NCBI GenBank assembly: GCA_017454565.1
Contig: JAFTCS010000294.1
Span: forward strand, 1-17,106
DNA length: 17,106 bases
Direction of reading: 5' to 3'
From: Clostridia bacterium
GTDB lineage: Bacteria > Bacillota > Clostridia > Oscillospirales > Acutalibacteraceae
The position numbers and the translations under genes were made by a program. Every line of letters starts with the position of its first letter. The stretch's first letter is position 1. This document shows positions 1 to 7,118 of the stretch, in pieces. Below the pieces are notes generated by a model, which worked only from the letters and a program-made list of their open reading frames with translations, ran no database searches and was not told where the DNA came from.

Positions 1-64
1 AATCTTCCTTGCTTTGGTGTATAATTGATTTCGGTGTTATTGTTCACAAACTTATTATACCACA

Positions 65-110
65 ACAGGCACATAACCGTCTATGCTTTCGGTTATGTGC
101 CTGTCTGTTT
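65..110 (+). terminator. Rho-independent terminator of a gene left of the window
   Basis: A perfect 15-bp stem (65-79 pairs with 90-104) encloses a 10-nt loop and is followed on the plus strand by a T-rich tract at about 105-112. There is no T-run on the minus-strand side, so it most likely ends a plus-strand transcript that enters from outside the window. Confidence 0.75.
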
Positions 111-140
111 TTTGGGGGACTGTTTTTTCACAGCCCCTTT

Positions 141-205
141 TTTTGAACTGAAAAATAAGAACGAAGAAATAAGAACGAATGGCGGACGCTGTCCGCACCT
201 GATTT
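141..205 (-). repeat. 65-bp dispersed repeat, copy 1 (inverted relative at 1336-1400)
   Basis: The reverse complement of this stretch lines up without gaps with 1336-1400, with about 10 mismatches in 65 by eye. Each copy has an internal stem built on GCGGA/TCCGC. The flanks differ, so this is a dispersed element rather than one large duplication. Confidence 0.6.
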
Positions 206-351
206 GTATAGCGTCGCGTAGAGCCGTAGAGGAAAAGCGCCCTCGACTTGCCGAAGCTGTGCAAATATATCCCGTTTATCACTGTAAGGAAACGTTGAAA
301 AAATGTAGGGGACGGTCTTGACCGTCCCGCCGCAGGGCATCGTTTAGAGCA

Positions 352-500
352 GTAGGGCAAGGCGCCCTCGACTTGCCGGTCGCAGCAGTGCATAGATAAT
401 ATCAGGCGTTTCATACAGGAGCAGGATGTAACCTGTATTTCCTAAAATCAACATAGATAGAATATCAACTTTTCGGCAAGTCGAGGTCGCCTTGCCCTAC
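352..500. repeat. Inverted repeat pair 352-378 / 474-500
   Basis: The 27-nt arm at 352-378 and the reverse complement of 474-500 differ at one position. Seventeen bases of the same unit recur in direct orientation at 237-253. The 95-bp interior shows no open frame with a ribosome binding site. The arms could form a large hairpin or could be two independent insertions of one repeat family in opposite orientation. Confidence 0.65.
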
Positions 501-619
501 GATTGATGTTTGTACGCAGCCGATAATGACATTAATTATCAACGTTTTGGGAGGGCCAAGACCCTCCCCTACTATTGAACCAACAACCAACAACCGGAAA
601 CCGGGAACCAATCAATTCC

Positions 620-1162
620 TCATTCCTCATTCTCCATATAGGTATCTCCGTCGAGGTTTTTCCACAAAAACCTGCCGTTCTCGTATGTCATATAGCTGTG
701 AGCCGTGCCGTTCTTCGGGATCGAGACGGAGCCGGGGTTCAGGCAGAGGATCCCCTCTCTCTCCTCATACAGCGGGATATGCGTATGTCCGTAGATGAGG
801 ATATCGCCCTTTTGCAGAGGCAGTAGACTGTTGATGTTGAAATGATGTCCGTGGGTCAGGTAAACGAGCCTGTCCCCCGCGTCTAATACGGCGTATTCCG
901 CCATGATCGGAAAGCTAAGCACCATCTGATCCACCTCGGCGTCGCAGTTTCCTCTGACGCAGAGGATCCTGTCCCGATACGTATTGAGCAGAGCGGACAC
1001 GCCCTTAGGGTCATAGCCCTCGGGCAGGTCGTTTCTCGGTCCGTGGTAGAGGATATCACCAAGCAGGATCAGCCTATCGGCAGACTCCCTATGGAATGCC
1101 TCAATCAGTTTTTCACAGTAAAAAGCGGAGCCGTGGATGTCGGACGCGATCAGATATTTCAT
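620..1162 (-). CDS. yfcE: YfcE-family metallophosphoesterase (phosphodiesterase)
   Basis: A 180-residue calcineurin-like phosphoesterase, close to the 184 residues of E. coli YfcE, a soluble metal-dependent phosphodiesterase active on model phosphodiester substrates whose physiological substrate is unclear. All five metal-binding blocks are present: D8-I-H10, GD36 followed by HGPRN, GNCD at 71-74 followed by the YfcE-like EVDQM, HGH at 104-106, and YGHTH at 124-128, then NPGSVSIP. I chose the start at 1162 because the protein then begins directly at the first beta strand (MKYLIASDIHG) and an AAGGG motif lies about 8 nt upstream. A Met two codons earlier (1168) would be too close to that site. 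It is transcribed leftward after the small gene at 1402-1716, with a 239-bp repeat-containing gap. No clear terminator follows. Confidence 0.9.
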   Translation of the reverse strand: MKYLIASDIHGSAFYCEKLIEAFHRESADRLILLGDILYHGPRNDLPEGYDPKGVSALLNTYRDRILCVRGNCDAEVDQMVLSFPIMAEYAVLDAGDRLVYLTHGHHFNINSLLPLQKGDILIYGHTHIPLYEEREGILCLNPGSVSIPKNGTAHSYMTYENGRFLWKNLDGDTYMENEE

Positions 1163-1335
1163 CACCATCACCCTTATCATCAATATCAAATGGATTATAC
1201 CACAGGATCGGGAGAGATACAAGTTTCAAGAATGATAAATGATGAATGATAAATAGCGGTCACTCGCTTCGCTCGAACAATTGATGTCAAAACGATGTGG
1301 GCATCGTTCCCTACGTTTCTATGCAACGCCCTACC

Positions 1336-1400
1336 AATCAGGTGCGGACAGCATCCGCCCTTTGTTCATATTTCTTAGTTCTTACTTCTTCGTTCAAAAA
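1336..1400 (+). repeat. 65-bp dispersed repeat, copy 2
   Basis: Inverted relative of 141-205, about 85% identical by eye. It ends within 2 bases of the stop codon of the small minus-strand gene at 1402, so the element abuts that coding region. Confidence 0.6.
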
Positions 1401-1401
1401 G

Positions 1402-1716
1402 TCAGCTGCAATAGTCCTCGAGGAGCTTTTTCAGCGCAGCTTTATCTGTCACGGTGATCCCCTGTTTCAGCTTCGTCTGGTCCGCCTTGGGGAGCGAGGA
1501 TACCACCGTATCGGTACGCAGATATTCGATACCGTTTAAGAGCACCGCTACCCTGCCGTTCTCGTCCAGCACGGTGTACACATCCCCTTCGTCCATCTGC
1601 GTCACGGCGGCGGACGCGGGTATCTCTTCATAGGAACGCGCCGACGGAGAAAGCGCCGACATCATCACCACATAGGTGATCAGCAGTACGCCCGTAATCA
1701 GCAGCAGTCTTTTCAT
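1402..1716 (-). CDS. Small membrane-anchored protein, possible BofC C-terminal-like domain
   Basis: A 104-residue protein of uncertain function. The N-terminus is a basic pair followed by one hydrophobic stretch (about residues 3-22), fitting a signal anchor or an uncleaved signal peptide. No lipobox Cys is seen, so the C-terminal part would lie outside the membrane. That part has the pattern YTVLDENGRVAVLLNG, then VSSLPKADQ, then KKLLEDYCS. Small Clostridia proteins with a BofC-C-like fold share this layout (a short beta strand pair, then a helix ending LLEDY), so I suggest that relationship weakly. The ATG at 1716 was chosen because AGGTG lies 6 nt upstream; a GTG at 1725 overlaps that site. 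It lies divergent from the PBP gene. Confidence 0.6.
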   Translation of the reverse strand: MKRLLLITGVLLITYVVMMSALSPSARSYEEIPASAAVTQMDEGDVYTVLDENGRVAVLLNGIEYLRTDTVVSSLPKADQTKLKQGITVTDKAALKKLLEDYCS

Positions 1717-1836
1717 ATGCTTCACCTCAGGCTTATTGTTCGCAAATTTTTAGTGATTATTCCTATTTTTTACCCGTGGTTTTTGGTAAAAATCTCTGTT
1801 ATTTTTGAAATTCTTATTTATTTTTTTTCAGAAAAG

Positions 1837-1845
1837 TGGTATAAT
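1837..1845 (+). promoter_or_regulatory. Extended -10 promoter for the PBP gene
   Basis: TGGTATAAT, a full extended -10 element, lies 60 bp upstream of the PBP ATG inside an AT-rich stretch. No good -35 sits at 17 bp, as is usual for extended -10 promoters. The predicted 5' leader is about 53 nt and ends in GGAGGT 5 nt before the ATG at 1905. Confidence 0.55.
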
Positions 1846-1904
1846 GTTTTGTGTGTATCTAAAACAATACTGTTGACTGCATATTACCGTTTCGGAGGTT
1901 TCAT

Positions 1905-4238
1905 ATGAGAAAAACCGACATCAGTAAATATACCGACAAAATCGACGTCAAAAAGAACCCTTCCGCCGCGGGAGCGTTCTTCGGCGCGATCGGCAAGATT
2001 CTCCTCACCGTGCTGGCGGTAGGTGTCATCGCGGGACTGATCGTAGCCGTATCGCTCGGCATCTATATCCTGAAGCTCTCACAGGAGCCTACGGGTATCG
2101 ATATCAACGCCCGTTCGATGAACTTAAGCTCCTTTATCTACATCGAGGATCAAAACACCGGCGAGTTCAAGGAATACCAGACCCTCTACGGCACGGAAAA
2201 CCGTATCTGGGTAGATCTCTCCGAGATGCCCGAGGCGATGCCCAAAGCGATCGTCGCGATCGAGGACAAGCGTTTTTATGAGCATCACGGCGTTGACTGG
2301 TACCGAACCGGCTCTGCGGTGCTGGCGCTGGTATCCGGCTCCGATAACTACGGCGGCTCTACCCTGACCCAACAGCTGATCAAAAACATCACCGACGACA
2401 ACGAGGTCTCCCTGACCAGAAAGCTCCGAGAGATTTTCCGCGCGCTGAATGTCGAGAAGGAATACTCCAAGGACGACATTATCGAAGCATATTTAAACGT
2501 TGTTAACTTCGGCAACAATGCGCAGGGCGTTGAGGCGGCGAGTGAGCTGTATTTTGACAAGCCGATCGGCGAGTGCTCCATCGCCGAGTGCGCGGCGATT
2601 GCGGGCATCACCCAGAACCCCTCTCGCTGGAATCCTTTGATCTATCCCGAGAACAACAAGATCCGCCGCGAGATCGTGCTCGATCAGATGTATGAGCAGG
2701 GCTATATCACCAAGGATGAATATGACACTGCGATGGCGGAATCCGCCGAAATGACCTTTGTCAGTTACTCAGGCGATGAGGACGAAGAAGACGAGGACGA
2801 TAACGTCAACGTACAGAACTGGTATATTGACCAGATGTTCTACGACCTGACCAGAGACCTCGCGAAGTTCTATGACATCTCCGAGGGAGCGGCTTCCGAA
2901 AAGCTCTACACCGAGGGTTTGAAGATCTACTGCGCGATGGATGAAGAGACGCAGGAGATGATCGAGGAAGAAGCGATCAACTCTAAGGACGGCTACGACT
3001 ATGACCTTGAGATCGGTCTGGAGATGATCGACTATGACGGCAGAGTCATCGCTACCGCGGGCTCCTCTCACGAGAAGGAAGGCAACCTTGAATGGGACCG
3101 CGCTTCTCACTCTGTGCTGCAGCCCGGTTCTTCCATCAAGGGTATCATCCCCTATCCCCTTGCCCTGCAAATGGGAATCTACAACTACTCCTCTCTGGTT
3201 ACCGACCAGCCGATCGAAAAGTACTTTGCCGACGGCTCCTCCGGTCCGAAAAACTCCTACGGCTCTTATAACCAGTATATGACCGTCCCCGAAGCGCTCT
3301 CCTGGTCGTCAAACGCCTGCGCGGTTCAGACGATGCAGCTTGTCGGCACCAGAGACGCGTATAACCAGGCAGTATCCAACTTAGGCTTCAAGCACCTCGC
3401 CGATGCGGACGCCTTAAACCCCGGCGCTCTGTCGCTGGGCGGTATGGAAGGCGGCGTCACTGTCAGAGAAATGGCGGCGGCGATGGCGTATATCGGCAAC
3501 TACGGTCTCTACCACGAGCCTTACACATACTATTATGTCACCGACCAGAATGACACCATCATTCTCGATAACAGAAACAACACTCCCATAGAAGCCTACT
3601 CTCCCGAGGTAGCCTATGAGATGAACCGCGAGCTGCGCTATAACGTGCTCAACTCCACCCATTCCGCTTCACAGTACGCGCAGGTATCCGGCTGGGAGAT
3701 CACCGGCAAGACCGGTACCACCGATGACGGCAAGGATATCTGGTTTGTCGGCGCTTCGCCTTACTGCACACTCGCGTGCTGGATGGGCTACGATACGCCG
3801 GACATCGTCTCTTATACCTCTCTTGCCGCGATCACATGGCAGAAGGTGATGGCTAACTATTTAGAAAATAAGGAATTCAAGGAATTTGAAATGCCCGACA
3901 CCCTCATTCCTGCCACCTTCTGTAAAGGCTCCGGACTGCTTGCGTCCTCCGGATGCTCGGATACCGGCACGGGTTATTACACGGTCGGCGATATGCCGTC
4001 GTACTGTACCGGCTATCATATGGCGGGAGGCTTGGGCAATTCCTCAAGCTCGGCAGCATCCAGTTCTTCCAGCTCTGGCTCTGCTACCTCATCCTCGACA
4101 GGAACAGCCAGCAGTTCTCCGGCGGAATCCTCCGACAGCGGAGAATCCGCTGCCGATTCCGAACCGGTATCGTCCGACTCCGGAGAAAGCGCCGCGGAAT
4201 CCTCCGACGCAGGAGAGGTCACCTCGCCGGAAGAATAA
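1905..4238 (+). CDS. Class A penicillin-binding protein (transglycosylase/transpeptidase)
   Basis: A 777-residue bifunctional peptidoglycan synthase. A short cytoplasmic N-terminus is followed by one membrane helix at about 30-56. The GT51 glycosyltransferase domain polymerises lipid II glycan: catalytic E120 lies in an EDKRFYEHHG block, GGSTLTQQ is at 150-157, and a KLREIFRAL/EAYLN block follows. A strongly acidic loop (about 288-300) precedes the transpeptidase domain, which crosslinks stem peptides and is the beta-lactam target. It has S409-S-I-K412 (SxxK), S468-S-N470 (SxN) and K602-T-G-T, all in order. The last 65 or so residues form a Ser-rich, acidic, low-complexity tail with SDSGESAA-type repeats, typical of several Firmicute PBP1a-like proteins and presumably in the wall space. 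GGAGGT lies 5 nt before the ATG. hom follows after 51 nt with no terminator, so read-through is possible. Confidence 0.95.
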   Translation: MRKTDISKYTDKIDVKKNPSAAGAFFGAIGKILLTVLAVGVIAGLIVAVSLGIYILKLSQEPTGIDINARSMNLSSFIYIEDQNTGEFKEYQTLYGTENRIWVDLSEMPEAMPKAIVAIEDKRFYEHHGVDWYRTGSAVLALVSGSDNYGGSTLTQQLIKNITDDNEVSLTRKLREIFRALNVEKEYSKDDIIEAYLNVVNFGNNAQGVEAASELYFDKPIGECSIAECAAIAGITQNPSRWNPLIYPENNKIRREIVLDQMYEQGYITKDEYDTAMAESAEMTFVSYSGDEDEEDEDDNVNVQNWYIDQMFYDLTRDLAKFYDISEGAASEKLYTEGLKIYCAMDEETQEMIEEEAINSKDGYDYDLEIGLEMIDYDGRVIATAGSSHEKEGNLEWDRASHSVLQPGSSIKGIIPYPLALQMGIYNYSSLVTDQPIEKYFADGSSGPKNSYGSYNQYMTVPEALSWSSNACAVQTMQLVGTRDAYNQAVSNLGFKHLADADALNPGALSLGGMEGGVTVREMAAAMAYIGNYGLYHEPYTYYYVTDQNDTIILDNRNNTPIEAYSPEVAYEMNRELRYNVLNSTHSASQYAQVSGWEITGKTGTTDDGKDIWFVGASPYCTLACWMGYDTPDIVSYTSLAAITWQKVMANYLENKEFKEFEMPDTLIPATFCKGSGLLASSGCSDTGTGYYTVGDMPSYCTGYHMAGGLGNSSSSAASSSSSSGSATSSSTGTASSSPAESSDSGESAADSEPVSSDSGESAAESSDAGEVTSPEE

Positions 4239-4289
4239 GTTATCCCGTTTTAAGAATCGTCCGATCACATCAGGAAAGGAAACACTACT

Positions 4290-5534
4290 ATGATTTCAGT
4301 TGCCATTATGGGCCACGGCGTAGTCGGCTCGGGAGTCGCGGATATCATCTACTCCCATAAGCAGAAGCTGTTCTCCGCCGTCGGCGAAGAGCTTTACATA
4401 AAATATATCCTCGATCTCAGAGAATTTCCCGACAGCCCCTTTGCCGAGAGATTCACCAAGAATTTTGACGATATCTTGGGCGACGTAGAAGTCCGTATCG
4501 TCGTCGAGACGATGGGCGGCATCCATCCCGCCTATGACTATGTCAAGGCGTGCCTCAAAGCCGGCAAGAGCGTTGTCACCTCCAATAAGGAGCTGGTCGC
4601 CGCGCACGGCGCCGAGCTGCTCGCGATCGCCAAAGAGACGAACGCGAACTTCCTGTTTGAAGCCTCTGTCGGCGGCGGTATTCCGATCATAAGACCGATC
4701 AACCAGTGTCTGGTCGCGAACAACGTCTCAGAGATCGCGGGTATCTTAAACGGCACTACCAACTTCATCCTCACCAAGATGATCAAAGAGAATATGGACC
4801 TCGACGTCGCCTTGAAGCTCGCGCAGGATCTCGGCTATGCGGAGAGAAATCCCGCCGCGGATATCGAAGGTCACGACGCGTGCAGAAAGATCTGTATCCT
4901 CGCCTCTCTCACCTTCGGTAAGCATATCTATCCCGAAGCGTGCTACACCGAGGGCATCACCGGCATCACGCTGGAGGATGTGGAATACGCCTCCGTATGG
5001 GGCGGCGTGATCAAGCTGATCGGCTCCGTCAAAAAGGTCGACAAGGATAAGATCGACATCATCGTCGCGCCGATGTTCATCCCGAACGAGAGCCAGCTCT
5101 CCTCGATCGACGACGTATTCAACGGTATTATGGTACGCGGAGACGCTGTCGGCGACGTCGTATTCTACGGCAGAGGCGCGGGCAAGCTGCCCACCGCTTC
5201 CGCAGTTGTCGCGGATGTGATCGACTGTGTCAAGCATCTAAAGGCGAGAAAATATCTCTCATGGATCGATTCGGACAACTCCTCCGTCATTCCTCATGAA
5301 GATTCCGTCACTGCGGTCTATGTACGCGCAAGCGCATCCGACCGTCAGGCGGCATATGATAAAGCAGAGAGCGTTTTCGGTGAGATCCACCGTCTCGAAA
5401 AGGAAAACGCTCCCAAGAAGGAGCTTGCGTTCGTCACCGAACCGATGACCGTCAAGGAATTCACCGAGAAGCTCAAAGAATTTGAATCCGATGAAATCAA
5501 GGCAGAGTCATTAATTCGAATCGGAGATCTTTAA
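4290..5534 (+). CDS. hom: Homoserine dehydrogenase
   Basis: A 414-residue cytosolic enzyme that reduces L-aspartate 4-semialdehyde to L-homoserine, the branch point to threonine and methionine. The Rossmann NAD(P)-binding start is I-M-G-H-G-V-V-G-S-G (residues 6-15). Family signatures follow: TSNKELVAAHG, FEASVGGGIPIIRP, GILNGTTNFIL, and GYAERNPAADIEGHDACRK with catalytic Asp and Lys. The last ~80 residues (from about 340) look like a C-terminal ACT domain (VTAVYVRA, then VTEPMTVKEF), the usual site of threonine feedback. Length matches monofunctional Firmicute Hom. An AGGAAAGGA motif precedes the ATG. Codon use is rich in GTC, ATC, GCC and GCG, like the PBP upstream and unlike the second half of lysC. 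lysC lies 133 nt downstream across a palindromic repeat, so the two may form a pathway operon. Confidence 0.95.
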   Translation: MISVAIMGHGVVGSGVADIIYSHKQKLFSAVGEELYIKYILDLREFPDSPFAERFTKNFDDILGDVEVRIVVETMGGIHPAYDYVKACLKAGKSVVTSNKELVAAHGAELLAIAKETNANFLFEASVGGGIPIIRPINQCLVANNVSEIAGILNGTTNFILTKMIKENMDLDVALKLAQDLGYAERNPAADIEGHDACRKICILASLTFGKHIYPEACYTEGITGITLEDVEYASVWGGVIKLIGSVKKVDKDKIDIIVAPMFIPNESQLSSIDDVFNGIMVRGDAVGDVVFYGRGAGKLPTASAVVADVIDCVKHLKARKYLSWIDSDNSSVIPHEDSVTAVYVRASASDRQAAYDKAESVFGEIHRLEKENAPKKELAFVTEPMTVKEFTEKLKEFESDEIKAESLIRIGDL

Positions 5535-5540
5535 TTATTT

Positions 5541-5638
5541 GTCATTGCGAGCCCTTCAGGGCGTGGCAATCCCCTTCCTTTTGATCACGGTAGTAATGAC
5601 AAGGGGATTCTCACGGGGCTGAAGCCCCTCAGAATGAC
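5541..5638. repeat. 98-bp imperfect palindrome between hom and lysC
   Basis: Both ends carry GTCATT in inverted orientation, and the arms (about 5541-5576 and 5601-5638) pair imperfectly over most of their length, including smaller internal hairpins built on AGCCCTTCAGGGC and GGGGCTGAAGCCCC. There is no T-tract typical of a terminator. The structure suits a MITE-like or REP-like intergenic element that folds in the hom-lysC transcript. It ends 15 nt before the AGAAGGT ribosome binding site of lysC. Confidence 0.65.
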
Positions 5639-5667
5639 TTACTTGCTAAGTTAAGAAGGTATATAAA

Positions 5668-6879
5668 ATGCTGATTGTACAGAAATTCGGCGGCACCTCC
5701 GTCAAGGACGCCGAGCGGCTGAGAAATGTCGCAAGAATTGTTACCGATGTGTATAAAGGCGGCAACGACGTAGTCGTCGTGGTCTCCGCACAGGGGGATA
5801 CCACTGACGACCTGATCGCCAAGGCCGCTGAAATCAACGAAAAGCCCTCCCGAAGGGAGATGGATATGCTTCTCGCCTCGGGAGAACAGATCTCCGCCTC
5901 GCTGCTGGCGATGTGCATCCAGAAGCTGGGAATCCCCGCGATCTCCCTGACCGGCTGGCAGGCGGGTTTTCTCACCTCCTCGGCGCATACCTCTGCGCGG
6001 ATTCGCAGGGTCACCCCCGACAGGATCAAGAAGGAGCTTGACCAGAAGAAGATCGTCATCGTATGCGGTTTCCAAGGCTTATCAAGATATGACGATATCA
6101 CCACCTTGGGCAGAGGCGGCTCCGATACCTCGGCAGTCGCGATCGCCGCGGCGATGCACGCAGATCTCTGCCAGATCTTCACCGATGTTGAGGGTGTTTA
6201 CACAGCCGACCCCAGAAAGGTAAAGAATGCCGCAAAGCTCAAGACTATCTCCTATGATGAGATGCTGGAGCTTGCTACACTGGGTGCACAGGTACTCAAC
6301 AACAGAAGCGTAGAGATGGCCAAGAAATACAATATCGAGCTTGAGGTGCTGTCAAGCCTGACCAGAGCACCCGGCACTATCGTTAAGGAGGCAAATAAAA
6401 TGGAAAAAATGTTGGTTAGCGGCGTTGCAAAGGATACAAACGTAGCAAGAGTTTCTGTTGTAGGTGTACCTGATAATCCGGGTCTTGCATTCAAGATGTT
6501 CTCAAAGCTTTCTGCAAAGAACATAAATGTTGATATCATTCTCCAGTCCATCGGCAGAGACGGCACAAAGGATATCTCTTTCACAGTCGCCAAGGACAAC
6601 GCAAAGGAAGCCGCTGCCGTTATGGAGGATTACGCTTCTGCTATCGGTGCAAAGTCTGTACTGGTTGATGAGAAGGTTGCAAAGATCTCCATAGTCGGTG
6701 CAGGCATGGAGAGCCATGCAGGTGTTGCTACAAAGATGTTTGAGGCTCTTTATGACGCTCAGATCAACATCCGCATGATTGCTACAAGCGAGATCAAGAT
6801 TTCCGTACTCATTGACGAGAAGGATGCTGACGCTGCTGTAAGCGCTATCCACTCAAAGTTCTTCGATAAAGACAACTGA
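5668..6879 (+). CDS. lysC: Aspartokinase, alpha-type with ACT domains
   Basis: A 403-residue aspartate kinase that phosphorylates L-aspartate to aspartyl-4-phosphate, the first step to Lys, Thr and Met. The N-terminal kinase domain has K6-F-G-G-T-S-V, SGEQISASL, SLTGWQAG and GRGGSDTSAVAIA. DVEGVYTADPR closes the catalytic half. The C-terminal part (from about 258) has two ACT domains (VSVVGVPDNPGLA and ISIVGAGMESHAGVA), where feedback inhibitors bind. Length is typical of the Bacillus AskII/LysC type. AGAAGGT lies upstream of the ATG. Two features stand out: a strong internal ribosome binding site and Met codon 245 (see separate entry), and a sharp codon-usage change near codons 163-178. No lysine riboswitch leader is visible; the space upstream is filled by a palindrome. 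Confidence 0.95.
   Translation: MLIVQKFGGTSVKDAERLRNVARIVTDVYKGGNDVVVVVSAQGDTTDDLIAKAAEINEKPSRREMDMLLASGEQISASLLAMCIQKLGIPAISLTGWQAGFLTSSAHTSARIRRVTPDRIKKELDQKKIVIVCGFQGLSRYDDITTLGRGGSDTSAVAIAAAMHADLCQIFTDVEGVYTADPRKVKNAAKLKTISYDEMLELATLGAQVLNNRSVEMAKKYNIELEVLSSLTRAPGTIVKEANKMEKMLVSGVAKDTNVARVSVVGVPDNPGLAFKMFSKLSAKNINVDIILQSIGRDGTKDISFTVAKDNAKEAAAVMEDYASAIGAKSVLVDEKVAKISIVGAGMESHAGVATKMFEALYDAQINIRMIATSEIKISVLIDEKDADAAVSAIHSKFFDKDN
6385..6391 (+). promoter_or_regulatory. Internal ribosome binding site within lysC
   Basis: AAGGAGG lies in frame within the lysC coding region, 8 nt before the ATG at 6400. It is stronger and better spaced than the site in front of lysC itself (AGAAGGT). Confidence 0.75.
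6400..6879 (+). CDS. Predicted aspartokinase beta subunit from an internal start
   Basis: Translation from Met245 of LysC would give a 159-residue protein holding only the two ACT regulatory domains. In Bacillus subtilis aspartokinase II the beta subunit (163 residues) is made from an in-frame internal start at the equivalent place and forms an alpha2-beta2 enzyme. What I see here is the AAGGAGG-N8-ATG arrangement and the matching length. That a separate subunit is made is inference. The Met codon falls in the linker between the kinase and the first ACT domain, so the fragment would fold as a unit. Confidence 0.7.
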   Translation: MEKMLVSGVAKDTNVARVSVVGVPDNPGLAFKMFSKLSAKNINVDIILQSIGRDGTKDISFTVAKDNAKEAAAVMEDYASAIGAKSVLVDEKVAKISIVGAGMESHAGVATKMFEALYDAQINIRMIATSEIKISVLIDEKDADAAVSAIHSKFFDKDN

Positions 6880-6897
6880 TTTTAAAATAATAAAAAC

Positions 6898-6933
6898 AGG
6901 CACGATAAACCTTTTTTCTGGTCTATCGTGCCT
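6898..6933. terminator. Bidirectional terminator between lysC and coaX
   Basis: A 14-bp stem with one mismatch (6898-6911 with 6920-6933) has an 8-nt T-rich loop. On the minus strand it is followed by a long T-rich run (6897 down to about 6881), which makes it a good terminator for the leftward mscS-coaX unit. On the plus strand the tail is only TTTGT, so termination of lysC may be weaker. Confidence 0.75.
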
Positions 6934-6967
6934 TTGTCTGTATGTGCGTGAGATACTATTATTCAAT

Positions 6968-7112
6968 TAAACAATAAAGTTTCGCTCAAGGCTTTTCGGC
7001 GGCAAGCTTCCGCTCCCAATATAGTTTTGAAAGATAGTTCGTTCCAAATGTTCATTTCTTTCAAAAACAAACTCGACAGCGGAGACACTCCGCCTTGCAG
7101 GGTGCAGGGACA
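6968..7112 (+). repeat. Intergenic repeat, copy 1 (related to the window end)
   Basis: Carries AAAGTTTCGC near 6973, a small GCGGAG/CTCCGC hairpin (7079-7093) and the 16-nt block GCAGGGTGCAGGGACA (7097-7112). The same order (AAAGTTTCGC, CCGCC/GGCGG hairpin, identical 16-nt block) recurs at 17060-17101. It stops 6 bases before the coaX stop codon. Confidence 0.5.
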
Positions 7113-7118
7113 AATGAA

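Larger units (their letters stand above)
113..619. other. Gene-free repeat mosaic
   Basis: About 500 bases with no convincing gene: open frames here are short, lack ribosome binding sites and cross palindromes. It holds a unit at 141-205 with an inverted relative at 1336-1400, a palindrome at about 310-327, the inverted pair 352-378/474-500 with a third partial copy at 237-253, and a second short palindrome at about 549-568 of the form GGGAGGG-N6-CCCTCCC. It reads as accumulated intergenic repeats between the upstream gene and yfcE. Confidence 0.6.

Noticed and set aside
25..414. Open frames on both strands at the left end
   Set aside because: They run through a terminator hairpin and dispersed repeats, show no ribosome binding site, and their translations look like random sequence.
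549..568. GGGAGGG/CCCTCCC palindrome as terminator for yfcE
   Set aside because: The minus-strand side is followed by AAAACG, not a T-run, so it does not look like a Rho-independent terminator.
141..600. Possible CRISPR array in the left intergenic region
   Set aside because: Repeat units are few, of different families, in both orientations and unevenly spaced; there are no cas genes.
1861..1890. TTGACT at about 1874 as a -35 for the PBP gene
   Set aside because: No -10 can fit between it and the ribosome binding site 14 bases later; the TGGTATAAT upstream is a better candidate.
3886..4360. Plus-strand frames of 135 codons overlapping the end of the PBP and start of hom
   Set aside because: Arg/Pro-rich shadow translations of the Ser-rich tail and of hom; no independent start signal.
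5535..5667. Lysine riboswitch or T-box leader before lysC
   Set aside because: The space is only 133 nt, is occupied by a simple palindrome, and shows no T-box motif or multi-helix lysine aptamer with terminator.
5629..6182. Two overlapping minus-strand open frames (148 and 178 codons) opposite lysC
   Set aside because: Both mirror the G/C-rich codon pattern of the first half of lysC, have no motif, and extend into the palindrome upstream.
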